The translations under genes were made by a program, and so were the position numbers. Positions 51,043 through 59,585 of a stretch of 64,000 bases of DNA are shown here, one piece after another (the first letter of the stretch is position 1; the number at the start of each line of letters is the position of its first letter). Source of the stretch: Halorubrum sp. BV1. GTDB taxonomy: Archaea; Halobacteriota; Halobacteria; Halobacteriales; Haloferacaceae. The stretch spans positions 1 through 64,000 of the forward strand of contig NZ_JQKV01000008.1 in assembly GCF_000746205.1 (NCBI RefSeq), written 5' to 3'. Under the pieces are notes generated by a model. That model worked only from the letters and a program-made list of their open reading frames with translations, did no database searches and had not been told where the DNA came from.

Positions 51043-52653
51043 TCAGAGTCCCTCTTTGCCGCCCTCCTGCGTGAGGATGACGACCATCGAGAGGCCGGAG
51101 ATGACGAGCAGGATGAGCGTGGGGACGACGGCGTACTGGTACAGCGCGGTCTCCTGTGCGCGCCAGATCTGCGTCACGATCGTCTCGAACTCGGAGGGGC
51201 GAAGCACGAGGGTGACGGGCAGTTCCTTCATCGTCGTGAGGAACACGAGCGCGGCACCGGCGACTATCCCCGAGCGCGTGAGCGGGAGCGTCACGCGCTT
51301 GAACGCCCCACCGGGGGACTCACCGAGAGTGCGTCCGGCCTCGACGAGCTGCTGGTCGACCTGCAGGATCGCGGTCCGGCTCGACCCGACCGCCTGCGGC
51401 AGGAAGCGGACGACGTACGCGAACACTAGGAGCGGGAGCGTCTGGTAGATCCACGGCAGGTATCCCGACCCGAAGTAGACGAGCGCGAGCGCCAACACGA
51501 TTCCGGGGACCGCGAACCCGACGTACGTCGCCCGCTCGAAGACCGCCGCGAGCGGCGAGTCGTGGTTCGCGGCGAAGTACGCGATCGGGATCGCGACCAT
51601 CGCGGCGACGACGGCGGCGGCCGCGGAGATCGACACCGAGTTCAGCACCTGCACCGGCTCGAACGCCATCGACGGTCGGCGGCCGGTCTCCGAGCGGATC
51701 AGCCAGAGCCCGAGGATCCACAGCGGCACGAGCAGCGCGAGGCCGGACACGGCGGCCGGAAGAAGCGTCGCCGGCCAGCGCAGCCGCCCGAGCGACACCC
51801 GGTTCGTCGTCTGGCCCGCGTCGTCGCCGCCGCCCGCCCGCTCGGACCGGACCGCCCACTCGAGCGCGAGCACGACGAGCACGACAACGAGGAGCTGCAT
51901 GGAGAGCAGCGCGGCGTAGTCGCTGCCGAAGGCTCTGTACTCGGCGTAGATCTGCTGGGTGAACACCGGGAGCCGCATGATAGACGGCGTCCCGAAGTCT
52001 GAGACGGCGTACAGCGCCGCGAGCAGGGAGCCCGCCGCGACCGCGGGGCGGATCGTCGGAAGCGTCACCCGCCGGAACGCCGCGAGTCGGCCGTGGTTCA
52101 GCGTCCGAGCCGCCTCCAAGAGGGTCGTGTCGAACGACAGCAGCGCGGCGCGGGTCGTTAGGTAAACGTACGGATACGTGTACAGAGTGATGACGAGGAT
52201 GGAGCCGGAGAGTCCGTGTATCTCGGGAACCCGCTCGACGCCGAGCGGCGCGAGCACGTCGTGGAACTCGCCGCGTCGCCCGAACGCGGAGACGAACGAG
52301 AAGGCGCCGACGTAGCTCGGCACGACGAGCGGGAGGGCGGCCGCGACGGACCAGAACCGACGAAACGGCAGGTCCGTCCGGACGGTGAGGTACGCGAGCG
52401 GCACACCGAGCACGATCGAGAAGGCCGTGACGCCGCCCATCAACAGCAGGCTGTTGAGGAGGATGTCCGCGGTGTTGGGGCTAAAGAGGAGATCCAGCGC
52501 GCGGTCGCGCTCGACGGTCGTCGCCTCGATGACGAGCCACGCCAGCGGGAAGACGAGCGTCGCCGCGATCGCCGCACAGACCAGCGTCAGCCCGAGGGGC
52601 AACTGCCCCTCGCCGTCGGTCAACACGTCGCGGATCCGGTGTCTCAAGCTCAT
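51043..52653 (-). CDS. Ferric iron ABC transporter permease (fused two-domain, FbpB/ThiP type)
   Basis: 536 residues with two permease domains in one chain, about 12 membrane helices. Each half has the ATPase-contact EAA loop: EAARTLNHGRLAAFRRVTLP in the first half and the corresponding EAGRTLGESPGGAFKRVTL in the second. This layout belongs to Fe(III) and thiamine importers. It is divergent from the GMC module, around an iron box at 52747-52762. The lipoprotein at 58383 is its probable binding protein. No ATPase gene is in the window. Confidence 0.92.
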   Translation of the reverse strand: MSLRHRIRDVLTDGEGQLPLGLTLVCAAIAATLVFPLAWLVIEATTVERDRALDLLFSPNTADILLNSLLLMGGVTAFSIVLGVPLAYLTVRTDLPFRRFWSVAAALPLVVPSYVGAFSFVSAFGRRGEFHDVLAPLGVERVPEIHGLSGSILVITLYTYPYVYLTTRAALLSFDTTLLEAARTLNHGRLAAFRRVTLPTIRPAVAAGSLLAALYAVSDFGTPSIMRLPVFTQQIYAEYRAFGSDYAALLSMQLLVVVLVVLALEWAVRSERAGGGDDAGQTTNRVSLGRLRWPATLLPAAVSGLALLVPLWILGLWLIRSETGRRPSMAFEPVQVLNSVSISAAAAVVAAMVAIPIAYFAANHDSPLAAVFERATYVGFAVPGIVLALALVYFGSGYLPWIYQTLPLLVFAYVVRFLPQAVGSSRTAILQVDQQLVEAGRTLGESPGGAFKRVTLPLTRSGIVAGAALVFLTTMKELPVTLVLRPSEFETIVTQIWRAQETALYQYAVVPTLILLVISGLSMVVILTQEGGKEGL

Positions 52654-52746
52654 TGTCCGGGAACGAATCGCTCGCTTCGAGCGAGAGCGCGCCCGCCGTT
52701 AGCAGTTCCGATTCCCGTCGCGAGCGCGCTCCGACGGATATATTAG

Positions 52747-52762
52747 TTTAGGGCAACCTAAA
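52747..52762. promoter_or_regulatory. Iron box 1 (TTTAGG-GCAA-CCTAAA)
   Basis: A perfect 6-bp-arm palindrome between the divergent permease (52653, minus) and the small GMC subunit gene (52770, plus). TATA-like ATATATTA (52738-52745) is immediately upstream, so the box sits between TATA and the start, where a repressor would block transcription. The motif resembles the TTAGGTTAGCCTAA boxes of DtxR/IdeR/SirR repressors. The spacing suggests control of both genes. Confidence 0.75.
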
Positions 52763-52769
52763 GAATTTC

Positions 52770-53345
52770 ATGGAACTGACGCGACGCGACGCGGCGGCCG
52801 CGCTGGCCGCGCTCGGCGCGACGGGCGGCGTCGCGCTCGGCGTCCGGCGAGCGGGGGCCAACGGTGACGGCGACGCGTCGGGCGACGGCAGCGTGGACGG
52901 CGAGTCGGCGACCGGCGAGGGGCTTCCCGACGACGAGGCGGTCCGCGAGACGATGCGCGCGGTGGCGACGGTCGTCTACCCCGAGGCCGTGTCGGGCGTC
53001 GACGCGTTCGTCGACGGCTTCCTCGACGGTCGCCTCGACGGGTCGGCACACGACGCGGGGATCCGAGCGGCGGTCGCCGACGTCGAGTCGGTGGCGCGGT
53101 CGTGGTACGACGCCCCACTGACGGGCCTCTCCGCGTCGGACCGCGAGTCGGTGCTGCGGGAACTCGGCGTGGACACGGCCGAAGAAGACCCGCACGGAAC
53201 GACGGCCGAGCGCGTCCGGTACTACGTCGTCAACGAACTGCTCGTGGCGCTGTACGCCTCGCCGACGGGCGGGGGACTGGTCGGCATCGAGAACCCGCAG
53301 GGGTACGCGGGCGGTGCCGAAAGCTACACCCGGGGGCCGCCGTGA
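52770..53345 (+). CDS. Gluconate 2-dehydrogenase subunit 3-family protein (Tat-exported small subunit)
   Basis: 191 residues. The N terminus (ELTRRDAAAALAALGATGG) is a twin-arginine-like signal. The mature part, with YPEAVSGVDAFVDGFLDGRL and RVRYYVVNELLVALYASPTG, matches the small subunit of membrane-bound FAD dehydrogenases. In bacterial sugar dehydrogenases this subunit carries the Tat signal for both subunits. It starts 4 bases after iron box 1 and overlaps the GMC gene by 4 bp. Confidence 0.88.
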   Translation: MELTRRDAAAALAALGATGGVALGVRRAGANGDGDASGDGSVDGESATGEGLPDDEAVRETMRAVATVVYPEAVSGVDAFVDGFLDGRLDGSAHDAGIRAAVADVESVARSWYDAPLTGLSASDRESVLRELGVDTAEEDPHGTTAERVRYYVVNELLVALYASPTGGGLVGIENPQGYAGGAESYTRGPP

Positions 53346-54982
53346 GCGGCGCGGAGAGCCTCGGAGACGAGCCCGCCGACGCCGAGGCAGTCGACCGCAC
53401 CCCCGTCCCGACCGCGGACGTCTGTATCGTCGGTGCAGGGCCGGCGGGAGCGCTCGTCGCCGACCGGCTCGCCGGCGATCACGAGGTCGTGGTGCTCGAC
53501 GCGGGACCGCGGTTTGACCCCGCGGATCGGCTCGCGAGACAGGAGCGCGCCGTCCGCCCGTTCTACGACCGCCCGGACGTGTGGGACGTCGGCGGCGCTC
53601 GCGACGCTCACGAGAACGCGGGGGAGCGGGCGTATCCGCTGAACCACGCCCGCGTGAAGGGGATCGGCGGGTCGACGCTCCACTGGCAGGGGATGGTGAT
53701 GCGCCTCCACGAGGACGACTTCGCCTCCGAAACGGCTCGGGGAGTCGGCACCGACTGGCCGATAGCGTACGCCGACTTGCGGCCCTACTACGCGGCGGCC
53801 GAGCGCGAACTCGGCGTCGCCGGCGCGTCGGACAACCCCTACGCGCCGCCCCGCGAGGAACCGCACCCGATGCCGCCGTTTGAACCCTCCTACAGCGACT
53901 CGCTTTTCGCCGAGGCCTGCGAGGCGCTGGGGATCGACATGCACTCGGTGCCGAACGCGCGCAACTCCGAGCCGTACGACGACCGGTCCCCCTGCGTCGG
54001 CTACGGCACCTGCCAGCCCGTCTGTCCGAGCGGTGCGAAGTACGACGCGACGGTCCACGTCGAGCGTGCGGAAGCCCAGGGCGCGACCGTGATCGACCGC
54101 GCGAGCGTCGGGCGGCTCGAACACGACGACGAGGATCGGGTGACCGCCGCCGTCTACGCGACGCCGGAGGGCAACGAGCACAGACAGGAAGCGGAGGCCT
54201 TCGTCGTCGCCGCCGGCGGCGTGGAGACGCCGCGACTCCTCCTCCTTTCCGCCTCTGACCGCTACCCCGACGGGCTCGCGAACGGGAGCGGTCGCGTGGG
54301 CGAGTGCTTCATGGACCACCTCTTTGCGGGCGCGGGCGGCACGCTCGATGAACCCACTCGCCAGAACCACGTCGGCTTCTACACGAGCGCGTGCGACCAG
54401 TTCTACGACGAGGCCGACGAGACGCAGGCTCCGTTCAAGCTGGAGTTTTTCAACTACGCCGGTCCCTCACCGGTCGAGATGGCGCTATCGGGCGATGACT
54501 GGGGCGACCCCCTCTTGGAGCGGCTGCGCGACGGGTACGGCAACCACGTCGCGATTGGCGGGCTCGTCGAGCAGCTCCCCGACGCCGACAACCGGGTCAC
54601 CCTCGCCGACGACCGCACCGACGACCACGGCAACCCGGTCCCGCAGATCGAGTGGAGCGTCGACGACCGCGCGCTCGACACGGTTGAGCGCGCGAACGAG
54701 ATCCAAGTCGAGATCTTAGCGGAACTCGGCGCGGACGTGGAGTGGGTCGCCGGCCCCGACGCGACCGGCCCCGCCTACCACCAGATGGGGACGACGCGGA
54801 TGAGCGCTGACCCCGAGCGGGGCGTCGTCGACGCCGACTGCCGGACGCACGACCTAGAGAACTGTTGGATCGCCTCAAGTTCCGTCTTCCCCACCAGCGG
54901 CGCGATGAACCCGACGCTCACCATCGCCGCGCTCGCGCTCCGCGTCGCCGACGACGTCGACGCGCGGCTCGCGGGGACGTGA
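53342..54982 (+). CDS. GMC-family FAD oxidoreductase with Cys cluster
   Basis: 546 residues. FAD loop CIVGAGPAGALVADRLAG (about 28-45), GGSTLHWQGMVMR, the Cys motif CVGYGTCQPVCPSGA, and C-terminal HQMGTTRMS and GAMNPTLTIAALALR. The Cys pattern resembles the 3Fe-4S hinge of bacterial FAD-glucose and fructose dehydrogenases. There is no signal peptide of its own, so export with the small subunit is likely. GTG start overlaps that gene. The substrate is unknown. A partner cytochrome c is not seen. Confidence 0.88.
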   Translation: MSGAESLGDEPADAEAVDRTPVPTADVCIVGAGPAGALVADRLAGDHEVVVLDAGPRFDPADRLARQERAVRPFYDRPDVWDVGGARDAHENAGERAYPLNHARVKGIGGSTLHWQGMVMRLHEDDFASETARGVGTDWPIAYADLRPYYAAAERELGVAGASDNPYAPPREEPHPMPPFEPSYSDSLFAEACEALGIDMHSVPNARNSEPYDDRSPCVGYGTCQPVCPSGAKYDATVHVERAEAQGATVIDRASVGRLEHDDEDRVTAAVYATPEGNEHRQEAEAFVVAAGGVETPRLLLLSASDRYPDGLANGSGRVGECFMDHLFAGAGGTLDEPTRQNHVGFYTSACDQFYDEADETQAPFKLEFFNYAGPSPVEMALSGDDWGDPLLERLRDGYGNHVAIGGLVEQLPDADNRVTLADDRTDDHGNPVPQIEWSVDDRALDTVERANEIQVEILAELGADVEWVAGPDATGPAYHQMGTTRMSADPERGVVDADCRTHDLENCWIASSSVFPTSGAMNPTLTIAALALRVADDVDARLAGT

Positions 54983-55037
54983 GGCGACTGCACGACTCGC
55001 GCGGCTTGCGGAGGGCGTGACACCGGCCCTCGCCTGT

Positions 55038-55053
55038 TTTAGGCAAACCTAAA
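55038..55053. promoter_or_regulatory. Iron box 2 (TTTAGG-CAAA-CCTAAA)
   Basis: A palindrome, extended to seven arm bases (TTTTAGG/CCTAAAA), about 33 bp upstream of the GT2 start at 55086. It lies in the 103-bp space after the GMC gene, so it marks a separate iron-controlled promoter for the glycosyltransferase. Confidence 0.75.
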
Positions 55054-55085
55054 AATTCAAGTGCGTGCGACGTGAGGTTCGGGTA

Positions 55086-55904
55086 ATGAGCGACTCAGCG
55101 CATGCGACGAACGGGTCTGTGAGCGCCGTGGACGCGGATCCGAGCGACGACGAGGCGACCGACCGGCGCGACGGTGCGGCCGCCGACACGACCGCCGCCC
55201 GCAGCGACGACGCGGCCGACGCCTACACCTTCGACGACCTGAGCGTCGTGATGGGGACGTACAACGAGGCGGAGGCGATCGCCACCGTCCTCTCCGACAT
55301 CGACGAGGTCACCGACGGCCGCGCGGAGGTCGTCTGCGTCGACGGGTCCTCCGATCGGACGCCGGAGATCGCCCGCGAGCACGGCGCGCGCGTCATCGAG
55401 CAGGAGCCGCAGGGGTACGGCGTCGCGGTCCGCGAGGCGATCTTGACGCCGGACCGGCCGGTGGTCGTCACGACCGACTGCGACGACACCTACCCCATGG
55501 AAGCGCTCCCGGAGTTTCTCGCGGCGATCAACGACGGGGCCGACGTGGTGAGCGGCGACCGGCTCTACCACGGGGCGACGGCGATGCCAGCGTTCAACCG
55601 CCTCGGCAACCACGCGTTCGCGGCGGTCGCGAGCCTGCTCATGGGCGAGCGCGTCCACGACACCACCACCGGGATGCGGGCGTACCGCCGGGAGGTCGTC
55701 GAGGAGATCAGTTGGACGGAGAACACGGGGCTGTCCGCGGAACTCCTCATCCGCCCGCTGATGCGCGGCTACGACGTGCGCGAGCGACCGATCGCCTACG
55801 CCGAGCGCCTCGGCGAGACGAAGCTCGACCCGATCGGCGGCGGTGCCGCTATCGCGAAGTCGATAGTCACCGTCTGTCTCGAAGAACAGCTCCGACGGTT
55901 CTGA
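55086..55904 (+). CDS. Glycosyltransferase family 2 (dolichol-phosphate sugar transferase type)
   Basis: 272 residues. A disordered acidic N terminus (1-45) is followed by the GT2 core: SVVMGTYNEAEAIATVLSDI, CVDGSSDRTPEIA, and the nucleotide/metal site TDCDDTYPMEALP. Family members transfer a sugar from a nucleotide donor to dolichyl phosphate. No C-terminal membrane segment is present, so it is a soluble or peripheral form. It starts 33 bp after iron box 2. ATG at 55086 preferred over an upstream start. Confidence 0.88.
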   Translation: MSDSAHATNGSVSAVDADPSDDEATDRRDGAAADTTAARSDDAADAYTFDDLSVVMGTYNEAEAIATVLSDIDEVTDGRAEVVCVDGSSDRTPEIAREHGARVIEQEPQGYGVAVREAILTPDRPVVVTTDCDDTYPMEALPEFLAAINDGADVVSGDRLYHGATAMPAFNRLGNHAFAAVASLLMGERVHDTTTGMRAYRREVVEEISWTENTGLSAELLIRPLMRGYDVRERPIAYAERLGETKLDPIGGGAAIAKSIVTVCLEEQLRRF

Positions 55905-56052
55905 AGGGGCTTCGACGCGGACGCGGACACCGAGCGGCGGTCCGGACGTACGCTGTGGGCACAGTGGACCGCCGCCGCCGCCGGGTTTTCCCGAGAGCGA
56001 CGGCGGGGGGAGCCGTCACTTCGACAACGGTGGCGGCCGAGCGCTCCGCGCG

Positions 56053-58368
56053 CTAGCCGCTCGCCTCGGCGGTCGTCTCGAAGACGACCCACTCGGGGTG
56101 AGCGTCAGGTTCCTCGGGGAGGTACGTTCCCTCGTTGCCGCAGTCGGTGACGAGCCGGCAGGTCGAGCGCTCGGGGGGCCAGACGGCCTCGACCCGCTCG
56201 TCGCCGACGCCCGCTTCATCGCCCTCCGTCACCCGCACCGTCACCTCCTGCCGATAGGTGTACGTCGCGCCCGCGGGATCGACGAGCGTCACCGTCACGG
56301 CGACCACGTCGCCCTCGTGGTCGACGGGTACCGGCTCAGCCGAGCCGTCGGCCGTGTCTGCTGTCGCACCTCCCACACCGGACAGCCGCACTCCCTCCGG
56401 CGTCACCACCCAGTCGACCGTGAGCGAACCGTCGGGGTCGGTCACGGTGTCGGAGACGTGGCCCGGGCCGCCAGCGTCCCCCCGTCGCGGATCCACGCGC
56501 ACTCGCGCGCGGTCAACGCGGTCTGGAACGCCGACCGTCGTCTCGGCGTCAATCCGGTCACCCGACCGCCGGTCGAGCGGTTCCAGCTTCGGCGTGACGC
56601 GGGCGTCGGGGTCCGCGGTCCAGACGCCGCGGTAGCCGTAGCGGTACAGCGTCCGGTCCGGGTAGGCGTCGACCACCGCGAAGTCCTCGACCGGATCCCG
56701 ATCGAGCGCGTACACCACGTCGCCGTCGAGCCCCGGCCCATTCCGGAGGTACTGGAACGGGTGGTTCTGCCACTCGCCGTACGGCGTCGGCACGAACACC
56801 AGCCCGTCCTCGAACTCGGCCTCGTCGAACGGGGCGTACGCCGCCTCGTGTTTCGCGTCGACGGCGGCGTTCCGCTCTATCGGCTCCGAGGCCGCGTCCA
56901 CGGCGGCGACGCCCGCAACGACGACCGCGCTCGCGACGGCGACCGCGAGCGCGACGCGGGTGACTCCGGAGGGACTCCCCCGGCTCGCGAGCCGCGCGCG
57001 CACCGACCGGAGCGTCCGCCACCCGGCGACGACGCCGACTCCGCCGAATATCGACAGCGGTACGAGGAGATCGAAGTGATAGAACGGACCGAAAAGCGCC
57101 GCGAGCCCGTCGGTTGGGTCCGAGAGGTCGGCGAGCGCGTTGTGCGTGCCCCAGAAGAACAGGTTACCGGCGACTACGGCGACTCCGACGCCGCCGAGGA
57201 GCAGGCCGGCCGTCCGCCGGAACCCGGGCGAGCCGGGAGCGCCCGTCTCCTCCCCAGCGTCCGAGACGACCCCGATCGGGTCCCCGCCGTTCTGCCACCC
57301 GCGGACCGCGACCGCACAGCCGAGCGCGGCCAGCGCGGTCCCCAGCGGTCCGGCGGCGAACCACCGAGTCGCGATCTCCTGTACCGCGTACCAGTTCGAC
57401 TCCAGCGCCAGCCCGAGCGTGTACTCGACCGAGTGTCCGAGGATGCGGCGCTCGCCGAAGCCGGGACCGTCCATCGGGGCGAACGCCTGATACGGGAAGA
57501 CGAAGGGGTCACCGGTCATCCGGACGTTGTACGCGAGCGCCACGCCAACGAACAGGAGCCCGAAAAGCGCCGTCAGTCCGTGGCGGCGGACCGGATCGGG
57601 ACGTCCGCGGAGGCCGGCGGAAGCGAGCGCGCGCGGCGTCGACGCCGAGGAGTCGGCGGCGAAACGCTTGAGCCCCGACACTACCTGCCACAGCGCGTGC
57701 AGGATGAACGGCGCGGCGAACAACACCGCGGTATACGGGCGCGAGAAGAAGGCGATCCCGACGGCGACTCCCGCGACGCCGGCGGCCCGAAGTGACTCGT
57801 CCCGAACGCTCCGAAGGTACGCGACCGCGAAGACGAGGTTGAAGAACGTCGTCGGCGCGTACGGGAGGAACGCCGCGCTCGTCGCGATCGCCATCGGTGA
57901 GGCGGCAAAGAGGAGGGCCGCGACGAGGCCGGCGCGGCGGCCGACCGAAAGGCCTCCGAGCAGGTACACCAAGGCGGCGTTGCCGGCGGCGACCGCCGCG
58001 AGCGTCACGCGCGGCTCGCCGAATAGCCCCATCGAGACGGCGAAAAGCGCCGCCGGGACCGGCGTGTACTTCGGGTAGAGGCGACCGCCGTCCTCGATGA
58101 AGAACCACGGGTGGACGGCGTCGGCCAGCGGTCCGGCGTGGAACTCCACCTGTCCGCCCAAAAGCAGCGCGGCCTGCGTGAGGTAGACGCCCTCATCGTG
58201 GTTCGCGGAGTGGTGTGAGAAGACGGTGGCGGCGACCGCGAACGTCAGGAAGCCGGCAGCGAGAGCGATCAGGGCCGCCGCGACCGTCACCCGATCGGCG
58301 CGACCGAGCCGCTCACGGAGGCGAGTGGCGAGCCGGCCGAGCGACGAGAACGGTGAAAACGCGGACAC
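56053..58368 (-). CDS. GT39-like polytopic membrane glycosyltransferase with C-terminal soluble domain
   Basis: 771 residues. About 25-475 has roughly 11-12 membrane helices with an early NHDEGVYLTQAALLL loop (Asp/Glu pair typical of PMT/ArnT-type transferases) and HPWFFIEDGGRLYPKYTPVP. Residues 480-771 are a soluble, probably external, beta-rich region (WTADPDARVTPKLEPLDRRS and on). It likely uses a polyprenyl-phosphate sugar donor to decorate a lipid or protein. The start is a GTG at 58368, 15 bp after the stop of the iron lipoprotein, so it is in that operon under iron box 3. Confidence 0.82.
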   Translation of the reverse strand: MSAFSPFSSLGRLATRLRERLGRADRVTVAAALIALAAGFLTFAVAATVFSHHSANHDEGVYLTQAALLLGGQVEFHAGPLADAVHPWFFIEDGGRLYPKYTPVPAALFAVSMGLFGEPRVTLAAVAAGNAALVYLLGGLSVGRRAGLVAALLFAASPMAIATSAAFLPYAPTTFFNLVFAVAYLRSVRDESLRAAGVAGVAVGIAFFSRPYTAVLFAAPFILHALWQVVSGLKRFAADSSASTPRALASAGLRGRPDPVRRHGLTALFGLLFVGVALAYNVRMTGDPFVFPYQAFAPMDGPGFGERRILGHSVEYTLGLALESNWYAVQEIATRWFAAGPLGTALAALGCAVAVRGWQNGGDPIGVVSDAGEETGAPGSPGFRRTAGLLLGGVGVAVVAGNLFFWGTHNALADLSDPTDGLAALFGPFYHFDLLVPLSIFGGVGVVAGWRTLRSVRARLASRGSPSGVTRVALAVAVASAVVVAGVAAVDAASEPIERNAAVDAKHEAAYAPFDEAEFEDGLVFVPTPYGEWQNHPFQYLRNGPGLDGDVVYALDRDPVEDFAVVDAYPDRTLYRYGYRGVWTADPDARVTPKLEPLDRRSGDRIDAETTVGVPDRVDRARVRVDPRRGDAGGPGHVSDTVTDPDGSLTVDWVVTPEGVRLSGVGGATADTADGSAEPVPVDHEGDVVAVTVTLVDPAGATYTYRQEVTVRVTEGDEAGVGDERVEAVWPPERSTCRLVTDCGNEGTYLPEEPDAHPEWVVFETTAEASG

Positions 58369-58382
58369 GAATGCGGGAGCGG

Positions 58383-59546
58383 TCAGACCTGGATGCCGGC
58401 CTCGCGCATGAGGTCGATCGTCGGTTCGAGGTTCGACAGCTCCGCCAGGTCGATTTCCGGCACGTCGAGTTCGTCGATCGTCGGGAGGTCGCCGATCGGC
58501 TCCACCTCGGGGATGAGGGGGTACTCGAACGTCGAGCGCGCGAAGTAGTCCTGTGCCTCCGACGACAGCAGGTGTCGGACGAAGTTGGCGGCGAGGTCGA
58601 CGTCGATCGCGGTGTCGACGACCGCGGCACCGGCGACGTTGAACATCGCGCCCGCGTCGCCCTCGGTGAACGCCGTGGCGATCGGCGCGTTCGGGTCGCC
58701 GTCGAGCACGCGCTGGATGTAGTAGTGGTTCGTGAACCCCGCGTCGATCGCCCCGTCAGCGACCTCCTGGCAGGTGCGGAACTCGTCTGCGTACGACGTG
58801 GCACCGGACTCGACCATCGCTTCGAGCCACCCGCGGGTGGCCTCTTCCCCTTCTGTCAGACGCATCGCGGTCACGAAGGCCTGACAGGATCCGTACGAGG
58901 GGGCCCAGCCCAGATCGCCGGGGAACTCCTCGGGGTACGCCATGATGTCGTCCGGCAGGTCGCTCTCGTCGAACTCGTCAGTGTTGTACGGGACGGTGCG
59001 GGCCCGGCCGGAGGTGCCGATCCACTGGTCCGTGCGGAACTCGGAGCGAACCAGCTCGGCGACGTCGTTGGGAAGCGCCTGCGTGCGTCCGGCGCCGGCG
59101 AGCGCACCGAGTGCCCCGGCGTTGACCGAGTAGAAGACGTCCGCCGGCGACCCCTCGCCCTCGTTGATGATCGCGTTCACGTGGTCGGTGGAGCCGGCGT
59201 ATCGAACGGTCAGGTCGAGGTCGTCGTATCGGTCGTCGATGTAGCTGACGAGCTCGCCGACGAGGAACTCACCGCGCCCGGAGTAGACGGTGAGTTCGCC
59301 CTCTAAGGCGGGCATCTCCGCCATCGGCGTCCCGCCGGGCGCGTCTCGCCCCTCGCGGCCCGACCCGATCTGACCGATCGACGACTCCGCGTCGCCGCCG
59401 TCACCGCCGCCGTCACCGTTCTCCCCGTCGTCGCCGCCGCCCGTACAGCCGGCCACCCCAACGGTGCCGACCGCTCCCGCCGCCGCGAGGAACCGTCGCC
59501 GTCGAACGTCACGCCCGCCCAGTCCATCGGATTCGTGTCTCGCCAT
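58383..59546 (-). CDS. Fe(III) ABC transporter substrate-binding lipoprotein
   Basis: 387 residues. A Tat signal with lipobox (RRRRFLAAAGAVGTVGVAGC) is followed by an Asp/Gly-rich linker and the periplasmic iron-binding fold: ELTVYSGRGEFLVGELVSYI, YAGSTDHVNAIINEGEGSPA, and ADVFYSVNAGALGALAGAG. This is an FbpA/FutA-type ferric-ion receptor. It is lipid-anchored outside the cell. Iron box 3 lies 5 bp before its ATG, with the transcript start predicted at the ATG. The permease partner is at 51043. Confidence 0.92.
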   Translation of the reverse strand: MARHESDGLGGRDVRRRRFLAAAGAVGTVGVAGCTGGGDDGENGDGGGDGGDAESSIGQIGSGREGRDAPGGTPMAEMPALEGELTVYSGRGEFLVGELVSYIDDRYDDLDLTVRYAGSTDHVNAIINEGEGSPADVFYSVNAGALGALAGAGRTQALPNDVAELVRSEFRTDQWIGTSGRARTVPYNTDEFDESDLPDDIMAYPEEFPGDLGWAPSYGSCQAFVTAMRLTEGEEATRGWLEAMVESGATSYADEFRTCQEVADGAIDAGFTNHYYIQRVLDGDPNAPIATAFTEGDAGAMFNVAGAAVVDTAIDVDLAANFVRHLLSSEAQDYFARSTFEYPLIPEVEPIGDLPTIDELDVPEIDLAELSNLEPTIDLMREAGIQV

Positions 59547-59550
59547 GTGT

Positions 59551-59566
59551 TTTAGGCAAACCTAAA
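59551..59566. promoter_or_regulatory. Iron box 3 (TTTAGG-CAAA-CCTAAA)
   Basis: A palindrome just upstream of the ferric lipoprotein start (59546, minus strand), overlapping its promoter; the minus-strand TATA-like TTAATTTAGG is at about 59560-59572. It is identical in arms and centre to box 2. Repressor binding here would cover the promoter. Confidence 0.78.
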
Positions 59567-59585
59567 TTAACTTAGTCGTGTCGGT

